DNA of 64,000 bases from Sporosarcina beigongshangi (GCF_016820535.1 NZ_JADHDY010000008.1:62001-126000); one strand, 5' to 3'; shown: positions 18,131 through 27,473, counted from the stretch's first letter. Translations and numbers: made by a program. Notes: generated by a model not told the origin, from the letters alone.

Positions 18131-21100
18131 TCAGCAACCGGCACGGGGGTGGCTTCCGTTGCCGTTCCCGTTGTTGCCCTTCCCGTTGTCGTTGTTGCTG
18201 TTGTTCTTGTCGTTGGCGTTGCCCTGGCCCTTGCCGCCGCCGTTGTTCCCGGCGTTGCCGCTGCTGCCGGGGCACTGGTTGCCGGGCCCCTCAGTGGGTT
18301 CGTCGGTCGGTTCCGGCGTGGGTGTCGGTGTGGGGGTGGGTTCCGTGGTGTCCGGCACGGTGCCGCCGATGTTGACCTCGGCGCCGCCGGCAAAGGCGTT
18401 GCCGGCGATGGAATTAAGGGCCACCAGCTTGACGTAGCGGCCAACCGTGCCGCCTTCTACGGCCACCACCTGGGCGCGGGCAATGTCCAGGAAGGTCCCT
18501 GATGCCACCTTCTCGCCAAATTCCGTGGCGCTGTCGGAGACATACAGCTCGTAGTCCTTGATCTTTCCGTTGGTGTTGGACTGGCGCTGGGTGTATTCAA
18601 ATCCCGTGACGTCGTAGCTCTTGCCGAGGTCAAAGACCACCGAGTGCGGGAACGCCCCTGTGCCGTTCTGCCACTGCGTGTGCCAGAAGGTGTCGGCTCG
18701 ACCGTCCAGCAGGGCTGCGGCTGGCCCGTTCGGGGCGGTCTCGCCTGTCAGCTCTTCGGAGGAAACACTGGCGATGGAGATCTCGCCCTGCGGGATCAGG
18801 TTGTCCAGCGGAACCAGCTTGGACTCCACCCTGAGACTGGCACTGGCCGAGCGTTCGCCCTGCACTGCCAGGATGGTGTGCGTGCCGCTGTACACCGTGG
18901 GGTAGACGGGCAACTGAAAGGTGAGTTTTCCGGCGTCGTCCGGCAGGACCGAGCCGACACGGTTTCCGCCCAGGGTCACCACAACATACTTGCCCGGCTC
19001 AAAGCCGGACAGCGTGGTCTCTGCCCGGTAGCCGGCACGGACCGTCTTGTCCGTGGTGGACAGGGTGGGAGCCTGCGAGGAATCCCAGCCCGGAGTCCGG
19101 ACGGGGTCGGCGGTGCCCTCGGCAACCTCAACCGTGAACGCGGCGGTGGTGCCGTCGGAGGCGGTCAGCGTGCCAGAGTACGTTCCTGCTGATGCGTAGC
19201 TGTGCGTGCCCTGCAGCTGGTACAGGCTGCCGGCCGTGAGCGAGGTGCGCCCCTGGCCGGTGGCAAACGTGGCCGCGGCGGGTGCAGTGCCGTCGCCCCA
19301 GTCAACGGTGACGCCGAGGTCGCCGGTGATGGTCGAGGCGCTGGTGCCGTCGGCGTCGTCGACGGTGTCAACGGCGATCGTCGTGGCATCGGCGGAGGCC
19401 TTGGTGCCGGGAGCCGCCAGCAGGCCGACATCCAGCAGGAGATCGCGTCCGGGGGCGACGGCGTTGACCGTGCCGGCCATCGAGGCGCGCCACTTGGCGT
19501 TGGTGCTGTCGTAGAAGTTGGTGCCGCCCACCAGCATGCGCTGGCCCATGGACGCCATGCGGTCCTTGAAGTCCGTCACGTTGCGCTGGGCCTGCGGGGT
19601 CCAGCCGATCTCGGCGAAGGAGATGACGCGGGGGAAGGCCAGGAACTCGGCCTGCTTGCCGCCGCGGATGGTCTCGGACCACTGCGGAGCCTCCACGCCC
19701 AGGATGACTGAATCGGGCAGGTTGGCCCCGTTGTCCTTCACGGTGCCGGCCGGGTTCCAGTCGTAGTACTTGGGGAAGTCGCCCGTGCCGGCCCAGGTCA
19801 GGCCGATCGGGGTCTTGGAGTGGTATTTCATGTCGATGTACGAGGTGCTGCCGTTGGAGACCATGAGCTTGGCGCCCTTGTTCTTGATGGCGTTGAGGGT
19901 GTCCGCAGTGCCGCCGGTCCAGTACTGGATGCCGTCGCCGGGGGTAAGGTCGGCAATTGCCGCTTCATTCCAGCCGATCGGCTTCTTGCCCAGGTCATGG
20001 ACAATCTCCACGGTCCTGGTGATGAACTTGACGTAGTCATCGTGCTGCGTCGAGTGTGACTCGTCGCCGCCCACGTGCAGGTAGTCGCTGGAGCTCATTT
20101 CGGCGATCTGGCCGAACACGTGCTCAATGAAGTTCCACGTCGCGGGAAGGTCCACATCCAGCGTCGACTGCCCGACGTTGCCTGTGCCGTCGGCCGGAAC
20201 CACACCCCACTCGTCGATGCCGGGCTTGGTCTTGGCCGAGTTCAGCTCCGGGATGGCGTGCAGGATGGCCGAGGTGTGCCCGGGCACGTCAATCTCGGGG
20301 ATGACCTCAATGTGGCGCTCTGCTGCGTATGCCACGATGTCCTTGAATTCGTCCTGCGTGTAGTAACCGGTGTGGCCCAGTTCGTCCTGGTAGCCGAGGT
20401 TCTTGGTCACGGCGGTCATGCCGGAAATCTCCGTCAGCTGGCTGTAGTCGATCGTGTCTCCGGCCGTCTTGCCGTCGTTGGTGATCTGGATGCGCCAGCC
20501 CTGGTCGTCCGCCAGGTGGAAGTGCATGGTGGAGATCTTGAAGGCCGCCAGCGAGTCCAGCACGTTCTTGACTTCGTCGACGGTCTTGAAGTCGCGGGCC
20601 ACGTCGAGCATCATGCCGCGCTTTTCGAAGCGGGGGGCGTCGGAAATTTCGACGGCGGGCGCGTTCCAGTCGGCGACGACCTTTTGCTTGGACTCGATGA
20701 AGGCCGGGAAGAGCTGGCGCAGCGTCTGGACACCGTTGAAGATGCCGTCGCTGGTGGGCGAGGTGATCTTGGCGCCGGTCACGGCGTCAACGCTGAGCGT
20801 GTAGGCCTCGTTCTGGAGCTGCGCGCCCAGGTTGGGGATGTCCCCCGGGGTCTGGAGAAGGACGACGTCGTCCGCGTCGCCTGAAGTGCCTTCGACCACG
20901 GGCAGCGCCAGGCCGGTGGATGTGCGGAAGATCTTGGCGAGGAACTCGGCCGTCGCCAGGGTGTCGGCGTTGTTGGCAACAATGCGCGAACCGGTGCCGA
21001 GCCTGAAGGGCGCCTCGTCCGGCGTTTCCATGTTGACGGGGCGCGGGACCAGATTGACACCTTCGACAGGGGCTGCAGCCTCGGGCTCGGGACCGTCCCA

Positions 21101-22114
21101 CACCTCAAATTCCCACAGGGACATGCCGTACTTGGTCCCGCCGATGGGGGTGCGGTCCAGGCCCTGCATGCGCACGTACTGGTATTCGTTGCCGGCCGTG
21201 GCTGCATTTGGCTTTTGCGTGTCGCGTGAGTCGCAGGCGGGGGCGATGAGTCCGGTGGCGTCGATGAAGTTCGCGCCGTCGGTGGACACCTGCAGCTTGT
21301 ACTTGGCGGCGCAGGCCGTCTCCCACACAATGCTGACGTGGTCGATCACCGTGGGGGCGGCGAGCTTGACGGTGATGCTTGCATCGTCCGCCGTATTGGA
21401 GGACCAGCGGGACTGCTGTGGTCCGGGCTTGGAGGCGTCGGTGTCGCCGTCGATGGCCAGTGCGGGCCCCCACTGCCCGGCAACCTCCTGGCCGGAGGCG
21501 CTGACGGTGGCGCCCGCCGAGGCCAGGGCAACATTTTTGCCCAGCGCGGCGGGGACGCCCCACACTTCCATCTCAAACAGCGAGATGCCCCACTTGGTGC
21601 CGCCGATGGGGGTGCGGTCGAGACCCTGCATGCGCACGTACTGGTAGTTGCCGCCGGCCAGTTCCGGCTTCAGGGCCTGGACGTCCGGGTTTTCCGGCGC
21701 GCAGTCGGCGCGGGATATGACGTCCGTGGCATCCACGAAATTGCTGCCGTCCGTGGAGACCTGGATCTTGTATTTGGCGGCGCAGGCCGCCTCCCATTTG
21801 ATCACCACCTTTTCAACGGCGGTGGGGCGGGCCAGCTTGACCGTCAGCTGTGCGTCGTCGGCGTGGTTGGAGGACCACCGGGTGGCGCCGTTGCCGTCAA
21901 TGGCGTCATCGGGGCCGTGGGTGCCCGCAGTCTCCTGCCCGGAGGCGGTGACAGTTGCCCCGGCCGACGCCAGTGCGACGTTGCTGGCGGCCGGGTCGTT
22001 GGCGGCGGGGGCGGGATCGCCCGGCGCTGCCAGGGCCGGCGGGGCCGCCATGGTCAGCAACATCGCTGGAGCCACCACCGCCATGGCCAAGGTCGATTTC
22101 CACTTTGAACGCAC
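18131..22114 (-). CDS. secreted multidomain beta-N-acetylhexosaminidase (GH20)
   Basis: A 1327-residue secreted enzyme. Order: signal peptide (to about 30, ending PALAAPGD); two F5/8 type C (CBM32-like) domains (about 45-185 and 190-340, sharing MQGLDRTPIGGTK); GH20 N-domain (about 355-480). The GH20 catalytic barrel follows (about 490-850), with the D-E pair in HVGGDESHS. Then come a PKD-like and an Ig-like segment, a third F5/8C domain (about 1120-1260), a Thr-Pro linker and an Asn/Gly-rich tail ending in Cys. It releases terminal GlcNAc/GalNAc from glycans outside the cell. GTG 22114 has AAGGA upstream; the frame runs open to 22153. Confidence 0.92.
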   Translation of the reverse strand: MRSKWKSTLAMAVVAPAMLLTMAAPPALAAPGDPAPAANDPAASNVALASAGATVTASGQETAGTHGPDDAIDGNGATRWSSNHADDAQLTVKLARPTAVEKVVIKWEAACAAKYKIQVSTDGSNFVDATDVISRADCAPENPDVQALKPELAGGNYQYVRMQGLDRTPIGGTKWGISLFEMEVWGVPAALGKNVALASAGATVSASGQEVAGQWGPALAIDGDTDASKPGPQQSRWSSNTADDASITVKLAAPTVIDHVSIVWETACAAKYKLQVSTDGANFIDATGLIAPACDSRDTQKPNAATAGNEYQYVRMQGLDRTPIGGTKYGMSLWEFEVWDGPEPEAAAPVEGVNLVPRPVNMETPDEAPFRLGTGSRIVANNADTLATAEFLAKIFRTSTGLALPVVEGTSGDADDVVLLQTPGDIPNLGAQLQNEAYTLSVDAVTGAKITSPTSDGIFNGVQTLRQLFPAFIESKQKVVADWNAPAVEISDAPRFEKRGMMLDVARDFKTVDEVKNVLDSLAAFKISTMHFHLADDQGWRIQITNDGKTAGDTIDYSQLTEISGMTAVTKNLGYQDELGHTGYYTQDEFKDIVAYAAERHIEVIPEIDVPGHTSAILHAIPELNSAKTKPGIDEWGVVPADGTGNVGQSTLDVDLPATWNFIEHVFGQIAEMSSSDYLHVGGDESHSTQHDDYVKFITRTVEIVHDLGKKPIGWNEAAIADLTPGDGIQYWTGGTADTLNAIKNKGAKLMVSNGSTSYIDMKYHSKTPIGLTWAGTGDFPKYYDWNPAGTVKDNGANLPDSVILGVEAPQWSETIRGGKQAEFLAFPRVISFAEIGWTPQAQRNVTDFKDRMASMGQRMLVGGTNFYDSTNAKWRASMAGTVNAVAPGRDLLLDVGLLAAPGTKASADATTIAVDTVDDADGTSASTITGDLGVTVDWGDGTAPAAATFATGQGRTSLTAGSLYQLQGTHSYASAGTYSGTLTASDGTTAAFTVEVAEGTADPVRTPGWDSSQAPTLSTTDKTVRAGYRAETTLSGFEPGKYVVVTLGGNRVGSVLPDDAGKLTFQLPVYPTVYSGTHTILAVQGERSASASLRVESKLVPLDNLIPQGEISIASVSSEELTGETAPNGPAAALLDGRADTFWHTQWQNGTGAFPHSVVFDLGKSYDVTGFEYTQRQSNTNGKIKDYELYVSDSATEFGEKVASGTFLDIARAQVVAVEGGTVGRYVKLVALNSIAGNAFAGGAEVNIGGTVPDTTEPTPTPTPTPEPTDEPTEGPGNQCPGSSGNAGNNGGGKGQGNANDKNNSNNDNGKGNNGNGNGSHPRAGC

Positions 22115-22163
22115 GTGTTTCCATCCTTTGCAGATTGGGGAGATGCAGGTCACAACTGCTACA

Positions 22164-22177
22164 TGTTATGCATAACT
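22164..22177. promoter_or_regulatory. LacI-type operator candidate upstream of GH20 gene
   Basis: TGTTATGCATAACT, containing the perfect palindrome GTTATGCATAAC, lies 50 bases upstream of the GH20 start. It matches TGTTATCCATAACA before the GH35 gene at 31433, next to a LacI regulator. The shared half-site is TGTTAT. Confidence 0.6.
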
Positions 22178-22323
22178 TGACGGAATTGGGAAGGATGTCT
22201 ATACAAGTGTTTTCTGGCCCGGGCGGGCGCCGGGTGCCCGAGCGCGAATGTGGCTGCCGGGCATTCCGGGGACGCTGCGGTGCCCGGGGCCGCCCCATCC
22301 TGTGGGGCGGGCCCTTAAAGCAG

Positions 22324-22362
22324 CGGGCGCACCGTCCCCTGATTGACAGGGGGAGGTGCGCC
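22324..22362 (-). terminator. long hairpin after the nitroreductase gene
   Basis: Nested stems GGGCGCACC / GGTGCGCCC and CCCCTG / CAGGGG with loop ATTGA. It lies just downstream of the nitroreductase stop. A CTGCTTTAA sequence follows on the minus strand instead of a pure T run. Confidence 0.5.
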
Positions 22363-22417
22363 CGGTGCAGAAGCGGCAGTCCGCCGCCACGCTGCCTTTT
22401 GTGGAGGCGTTGCAGCC

Positions 22418-23047
22418 CTAGAGTGTTTCCGTGGCCAGTTCGAACTCCAGGCGGTGCAGGCGCTCGCGGTCAACGACGCCGTTGGGCTTGCCCAAGTTGA
22501 CCACCAGGAAGGACGAGTTTGATGTTCCTGCGTTGAATTCGGCGTCCAACCCGGCGGCGTCGAATCCGGTCATGGGGCCGGCTGCCAGTCCAGCTGCACG
22601 GGCGGCCACAATGAAGTAGCCGGCCTGCAGGTGGGCGTTGGTCAGGGCCATGTGGTTGCGGGTTTCCGTGTTGGCCTCAAACATGGGCACGGTGCCTGCC
22701 ATGTGCGGTGCCGTGGTGGCAAGGAGCTGGTGCCACTCGTTCGTGTAGCTCAGCACGGCAACCATGGGCGCATTCAGGGTCTTGGCCTTGTTGCCCTCGT
22801 TCATGTGGGCCACCAGGCGTTCGCGGGCCTCGGCCGAACGCACCCAGGTGATGCGCAGCGGCTGGATGTTCATGGCGGTGGGGCCCATCTTCGTCAGTTC
22901 GTAGACGGCCTGGAGGGTCTGCTCCGAGACCTCGTCATCCGCCCAGCTGTTGGCAGTCCGCGCTTCAAGGAAAAGCGCGGCTGCGGCGTCGCCGTCCAGG
23001 ATGAGTTCGTCGTGCAGGGTGGTCTCGGTGTCGATGGCAATGCTCAA
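22418..23047 (-). CDS. nitroreductase family protein (RutE/HadB-like)
   Basis: A 209-residue FMN-dependent oxidoreductase-like protein. The N-terminal half has SWADDEVSEQTLQAVYEL, KMGPTAMNIQPLRITWVRS and APMVAVLSY, all as in RutE-type malonic semialdehyde reductases. The C-terminal half has AAGLAAGPMTGFD and LVVNLGKPN. It could reduce malonic semialdehyde or an analogous carbonyl or nitro compound, but the pyrimidine catabolic rut genes are absent here. The TTG at 23047 has AGGAG upstream and matches the family start; the frame is open to 23089. Confidence 0.85.
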   Translation of the reverse strand: MSIAIDTETTLHDELILDGDAAAALFLEARTANSWADDEVSEQTLQAVYELTKMGPTAMNIQPLRITWVRSAEARERLVAHMNEGNKAKTLNAPMVAVLSYTNEWHQLLATTAPHMAGTVPMFEANTETRNHMALTNAHLQAGYFIVAARAAGLAAGPMTGFDAAGLDAEFNAGTSNSSFLVVNLGKPNGVVDRERLHRLEFELATETL

Positions 23048-23198
23048 TGGGTCCCGCTCTCCTCGAAAAAGTGTTTCTCGTTGGTGCAAGCGCGTGGTGG
23101 ACGCGGTTTGTTTCCCGTTTTGCCATGAGCTGCGTCACAGTGCCATGATGCAAGCCAGAGCAACACAGTGCTGGCAACGCAAAGGAGCGTCACTTTAC

Positions 23199-24485
23199 AT
23201 GACTGCTTGGACCATCCGAGACTTTCATTCACAAGACGTTGAAGGCATCCTCGCGCTGTGGCAGGCGCTGCGTGAGAACGGTGTGGAGCCCGTCTATGAC
23301 CTCGCCGAGGTCCTGGCCTCCTGCGAGAAGGACCACGCCGTGGTCGCCGTCCACGGCGAGCAGGTGGTGGGCGCCGCCGTGGGCCGCGCCGCCCACGACC
23401 AAGGCTGGATCGTCTTCCTTGCCACCCTGCCGAGCTTCCGCGGACGGGGGATCGGCACCCTCCTGCTGGCCGCCGTCGAAAACCGCATGGCCGCCCACGG
23501 GCTCAACAAGCTCTCCGCCCTCATGCCGGAAACCGAGACCCGGGTGGAGGCGTTCACCAACAGGGGCTTCATGGTGAAGAAGAACCTGCGCTACTTTGAG
23601 CGGCGCATCCCGGTCCAGCGCGCCGAGCTTGGCGCACTGGAGGAACTCGGCGGGCGGGTGCTGCCGCGGGACCTCTGGGACAAGGTGGCCGGCATGGCAG
23701 CGGAGAAGGAACTGCTGGAGCGCCGGCTGGTCCTTCCCCTGGCGGAGTCGGAACTTGCGGAGGAATTCGGTGTGGTGCCGCCGCGCGCCGTCGTGCTGTT
23801 TGGGCCTCCCGGCACCGGCAAGACCACCTTTGCCAAGGCCATCGCCTCCCGCCTCGAGTGGCCTTTTGTGGAGGTGTTCCCGTCGCGGTTGGCCGGCGAG
23901 CCGGGCGGGCTGGCCGGGGCCCTGCGCCAGACGTTTTTGGACATCTCCGAACTGGAGCATGCAGTCGTCTTCATCGACGAGGTCGAGGAGATCGCGTCCC
24001 AGCGTTCCGGGGAGCCGCCGTCGCCCATGCAGGGCGTCACGAACGAGCTGCTCAAGATCATCCCCGCCTTCCGCGACCAGCCCGGACGGCTCCTGGTCTG
24101 CGCAACAAACTTCATCCGCTCCCTGGATTCGGCCTTCCTGCGCCACGGCCGCTTCGACTACGTCATCCCCATCGGGCTGCCGGACGTGCAGGCGCGCACG
24201 GCCATGTGGGAACGCTTCATCCCTGCCCACCTGCTCGAAGAGGTCGATGTGGACCAGCTGGTGGCCGCCAGCGGCGGATTCTCGCCGGCGGACATTGAAT
24301 TTGCGGCCAGGAGTGCCTCGCAGCGGGCCCTGGAGCGGGCCATGTTCGACGGCGCTTCACCCGCCGGCCGCCGCGGCCCGGCCACGTCGGGGTACCTGGA
24401 AACCATCGCCGACACCAAGGCGACGGTGAGCCAGGAAGTCGCGGCCGACTTCCTCGAGGACATTGCCGCGCTCGCCAGGACCTGA
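23199..24485 (+). CDS. GNAT acetyltransferase domain fused to an AAA+ ATPase
   Basis: A 428-residue two-domain protein. Residues about 1-140 are a GNAT fold (LPSFRGRGIGTLLLAAVENR is the acetyl-CoA loop; EAFTNRGFM follows). Residues about 165-428 are a classical single AAA+ module: Walker A GPPGTGKTT (about 202), Walker B VVFIDEVEEI (about 258), a sensor-1-like CATN, an arginine-finger region FLRHGRFDYVI and a small helical lid with SPADIEFAARSA. I infer an ATP-driven remodeller that carries or is controlled by an acetyltransferase; no partner is visible. ATG 23199 has AAAGGAG upstream with a long spacer. Confidence 0.88.
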   Translation: MTAWTIRDFHSQDVEGILALWQALRENGVEPVYDLAEVLASCEKDHAVVAVHGEQVVGAAVGRAAHDQGWIVFLATLPSFRGRGIGTLLLAAVENRMAAHGLNKLSALMPETETRVEAFTNRGFMVKKNLRYFERRIPVQRAELGALEELGGRVLPRDLWDKVAGMAAEKELLERRLVLPLAESELAEEFGVVPPRAVVLFGPPGTGKTTFAKAIASRLEWPFVEVFPSRLAGEPGGLAGALRQTFLDISELEHAVVFIDEVEEIASQRSGEPPSPMQGVTNELLKIIPAFRDQPGRLLVCATNFIRSLDSAFLRHGRFDYVIPIGLPDVQARTAMWERFIPAHLLEEVDVDQLVAASGGFSPADIEFAARSASQRALERAMFDGASPAGRRGPATSGYLETIADTKATVSQEVAADFLEDIAALART

Positions 24486-24547
24486 GGCCGCGAGCCCGGC
24501 GGGCCTGGCGGGCCTGGCGGCAGTGCTTGCTGTCGGCGGCCGGCCCG

Positions 24548-25543
24548 CTAGAGCCAGCCCTTTCGTTTGAACACAAAATACATGGCCGCTCCCACCGAGA
24601 ACATGAGGGCCAGGGCAAGGGGGTAGCCAAACGCCCAGTGCAGCTCCGGCATGACGTCAAAATTCATGCCGTAGATCGAGCCCACGAACGACGGCGCGAA
24701 CAGGATGGCCGCCCAGGAGGAGATCTTCTTCATCTGCTCGTTCTCGGCCGCGCTGGCCTCGTTCTGCCGGTTGGCGGTGAGCGTGCCGTCCACGGTCAAG
24801 GCGTTTTGCAGCAGCTGGCGGAAGGAATCGGCCCGGGCGGTGACCTGCTCGACGTGGTCCTCCACGTCGCGAAGGTGGCGCTGCAGCTCAACATTCACCC
24901 GGTACTTTTCAAAACCGGCCTCGAGCCGCACCAGCATCTCCTTGAGCGGATGGATGGCGCGCTGGAACTGGATGACCTCGCGGGAGAGCTGGTAGATGCG
25001 CCGGGACACGTGCGGGTCGCCGGCGAAGAGCTGGTCCTCGATTTCATCAATGTCATTTTCCAGGCCGGCCACCACGGGTTCGTAGTCGTCCACCACCTGG
25101 TCGAGGATGGCGTACAGCACGGCCTCGGGTCCCAGCGCCAGCAGCACCGGATCGGCTTCCAGCCGGGTGCGGGTGGACGAGAGGCCGGGGGTTTCCGCAT
25201 GTCGGATCGTGATGACAAAGTCCGGGCCGGTGAAGACGTGCAGCTCGCCAAACTCCACGGTCTCTGTGGCATCAAGGTATCTGGCGGGCCGAAGCACTGT
25301 GAAGAGGACGTCGTCGTACCTCTCCATCTTGGGCCGCTGGTGGGCCACGATGGTGTCCTCAACGGCCAGCTCGTGCAGTGAAAATTCTGCGGCAAGCGAC
25401 TTCATCTCGGCGGGGCTCGGGCGGAACATGCCGATCCAGGCCATGCCGCGGCAGGAGGCCATCAGCTCATAGGTCTGCTCCAGGCTGGCCGGGTCCGCGA
25501 AGCGCTTGCCGTCCACGTACACGGCGTTGTCGATGATGGTCAC
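24548..25543 (-). CDS. CorA-type magnesium/divalent cation channel
   Basis: A 331-residue protein with the large cytoplasmic funnel domain and two C-terminal membrane helices separated by the signature Y-GMN (residues about 292-294) and MPELHW. The pattern is that of CorA Mg2+/Co2+ channels. The long helix and charged regions (about 190-260) are as expected. The GTG at 25543 is preceded by CATAAT and six bases, suggesting a leaderless transcript; the frame is open to 25762. It runs convergent to the GNAT-AAA+ gene. Confidence 0.93.
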   Translation of the reverse strand: MTIIDNAVYVDGKRFADPASLEQTYELMASCRGMAWIGMFRPSPAEMKSLAAEFSLHELAVEDTIVAHQRPKMERYDDVLFTVLRPARYLDATETVEFGELHVFTGPDFVITIRHAETPGLSSTRTRLEADPVLLALGPEAVLYAILDQVVDDYEPVVAGLENDIDEIEDQLFAGDPHVSRRIYQLSREVIQFQRAIHPLKEMLVRLEAGFEKYRVNVELQRHLRDVEDHVEQVTARADSFRQLLQNALTVDGTLTANRQNEASAAENEQMKKISSWAAILFAPSFVGSIYGMNFDVMPELHWAFGYPLALALMFSVGAAMYFVFKRKGWL

Positions 25544-25605
25544 CTGCCCATTATGGGTGCCCGACGGCGGCTGCCGGGCACCCGGGGGCTGCCCCGGGCG
25601 TGGCG

Positions 25606-26076
25606 TCAGCCGTGGCTCATGCCCTCCAGCAGCGGTTCCAGCCGGTAGGGGATGTGTTCGTGGAGTGCCAACGACGTCTCCGTGCGGACCACTCCCTTGA
25701 TCCGGAGCAACTGGCGCAGGGCGCCCTGGAGGTGGTGGACGTCGCGGGCCGCCAGCCGGCACCAGACGTCGCCGCGGCCGGAGATTTCGTACACCTCCAG
25801 GATCTGCGGCACTGCCCGCATGGCTGCAATGACGCCGTCGAGGTCCCGGTGGGTGACCTCGATCGTGATGAAGGCGACCACGTCGTAGCCCACAGCAGCG
25901 AGGTCCACCTCCCGCCCGCCCTGGCGCAGGGCGCCGCTGCGGGACAGGCGCCGCAGGTGGGACTGGACGGTGTTGCGGGCCACCCCCAGGGTGTCTGCCA
26001 GCTCGCCGATTTGGGCTCGCGGGTCCTCAATCAGGGCCAGCAACAATCGAACGTCCAGGGGGTCCAAAATGCTCAT
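25606..26076 (-). CDS. Lrp/AsnC family transcriptional regulator
   Basis: A 156-residue regulator with an N-terminal HTH (LDPLDVRLLLALIEDPRAQ, then GELADTLGVARNTVQSHLRRL) and a C-terminal RAM/ACT-like domain (ILEVYEISGRGDVWCRL). Such proteins bind amino acids and control transport or metabolism genes. It is divergent from an MFS transporter gene, with a perfect TGACTCA/TGAGTCA pair between them. I chose ATG 26076, with AGGAG eight bases upstream, over the GTG at 26085 that overlaps that site. Confidence 0.92.
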   Translation of the reverse strand: MSILDPLDVRLLLALIEDPRAQIGELADTLGVARNTVQSHLRRLSRSGALRQGGREVDLAAVGYDVVAFITIEVTHRDLDGVIAAMRAVPQILEVYEISGRGDVWCRLAARDVHHLQGALRQLLRIKGVVRTETSLALHEHIPYRLEPLLEGMSHG

Positions 26077-26120
26077 GCCGTTCACTCCTGAATCCTAAAA
26101 GCCGTTGATATTGATCATTT

Positions 26121-26149
26121 TGACTCATTTTCTGGAAATTCTTGAGTCA
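26121..26149. promoter_or_regulatory. Lrp-type operator candidate between regulator and MFS gene
   Basis: TGACTCA, a 15-base AT-rich spacer (TTTTCTGGAAATTCT), then TGAGTCA. The seven-base arms are exactly inverted. The site lies between the divergent Lrp and MFS genes, so it probably controls both. Confidence 0.6.
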
Positions 26150-26240
26150 TACATTGATGCGTACTTCATTCTATAGATGGATTTGTAATGGGATGCGCCG
26201 TGAAAGTGAGTATTGTGTGACCGTCCTGCAGGAATTGGCC

Positions 26241-27461
26241 ATGCGCCCCGCGTCCGCCTCGCGGTTGTCATGGAACGCTTCGGTGGGCATGCGGCTGCTG
26301 CTGGCCGGAACCGTGATCTTTACGCTACTTGTGGGCGCCAACCTCGCCACCCCGCTGTATCCGTTGCTGCAGGCGCGGATCGGCTTCGGCTCCATTGGCG
26401 TCACGGTGGCCTTCACCGCCTACGTCATCGCGCTGATCGGAGGGCTGGTCCTCTTTGGGCACTGGTCCGACCATATCGGGCGCCGTGCCGCGCTGGTGCT
26501 GGCCGTGGTGGTGGGCCTCGTGGGTGGGCTGGTGTTCGGCACGGCCGGGTCACTGCCGATGCTGGTGGCCGGGCGCGCCCTGCAGGGACTGGCCGTGGCC
26601 ATCGGCACCGGGGCCGGTGCCGCAGCCCTTCGCGACCTCATGCCCGGCAGGCCTGAGCTGGCGTCAAGGTTTACGCTGCTGTCCTCCTCCGGAGGCGTTG
26701 CCGCCGGGCCCGTGGTGGGCGGCCTGCTCTCACTCCTGCCGGCCCACACCCAGGCCCCGTTTGTTGTCCATTCGCTGCTTCTGCTGGCGCTGCTGGTGCC
26801 GCTGCTCCTGCTTGACGCCCGTCCCGCACTCAACCCGGCGCCCTCCGGACAGGGGCGGAACTACCTGCGTCCGCGCCTGCCCGCACTGACCCGGTCGGCC
26901 CGGGGAACGTTCTGGCTGGCTGCCGCTACGGGGTTTGTCAGCTTTGCCGTCTTTGGCTTCTGCCTCTCGCTTGCACCCGGCTACTTTGCCCAGATCATGC
27001 AGGCCGATTCACGCCCCTTGATCGGGCTGCTGGCTGCCGTCACCCTGGGCTGCTCGGCGCTGAGCCAGCTGGTTTCGATGCGCGGGCGCCACCTGGTTCC
27101 GGCGGGGCTCTTGCTGCTGGGCGTTTCCGTGGTGTTGATCGCCGCTGCCGGCGCCCTGGCGTCCCCGGTGCTGCTGGTGTTGGCCAGCATGGGCGCCGGA
27201 CTCGGACAGGGCGCCGCCTTCCGTGTGGTGTTCAACGACGTTGCCGCAGCCGTGGAGCCGGCCCGGCACGCACAGGTCATCTCAGCGGTCTACATTGTCA
27301 CGTACCTGGGCAGTGCCCTGCCGGTCCTCGGGCTGGGTGTCGCCGTCCAGGCGTGGGGGCTCCAAGCCGCCGTTGCCGGCTTCGCGGTGCCGATCGCCGT
27401 TGCCTGTGTCGGCCTGGCCGCAGCCGCCCACCTGCGGAACCGCACCGCCGTCGTGCGGTGA
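26241..27461 (+). CDS. MFS transporter
   Basis: About 406 residues with twelve hydrophobic segments. The conserved loop 2-3 motif is GHWSDHIGRR (G-x-x-x-D-x-x-G-R-R), and GRALQGLAVAIGTGAGAAALRDL is the helix 4-5 region. It is a major-facilitator secondary carrier; the substrate is unknown. The divergent Lrp regulator suggests amino-acid or amino-acid-derivative export. ATG 26241 has CAGGA upstream; the frame is open to 26142, with alternative starts at 26193 and 26217. Confidence 0.88.
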   Translation: MRPASASRLSWNASVGMRLLLAGTVIFTLLVGANLATPLYPLLQARIGFGSIGVTVAFTAYVIALIGGLVLFGHWSDHIGRRAALVLAVVVGLVGGLVFGTAGSLPMLVAGRALQGLAVAIGTGAGAAALRDLMPGRPELASRFTLLSSSGGVAAGPVVGGLLSLLPAHTQAPFVVHSLLLLALLVPLLLLDARPALNPAPSGQGRNYLRPRLPALTRSARGTFWLAAATGFVSFAVFGFCLSLAPGYFAQIMQADSRPLIGLLAAVTLGCSALSQLVSMRGRHLVPAGLLLLGVSVVLIAAAGALASPVLLVLASMGAGLGQGAAFRVVFNDVAAAVEPARHAQVISAVYIVTYLGSALPVLGLGVAVQAWGLQAAVAGFAVPIAVACVGLAAAAHLRNRTAVVR

Positions 27462-27473
27462 CGCCAGGAGTCG

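Larger units (their letters stand above)
22115..22417. other. non-coding gap between GH20 and nitroreductase genes
   Basis: About 300 bases without a gene. It contains the palindrome at 22164-22177, probably the GH20 operator, and the hairpin at 22324-22362, probably the nitroreductase terminator. Nothing else was recognised. Confidence 0.6.
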
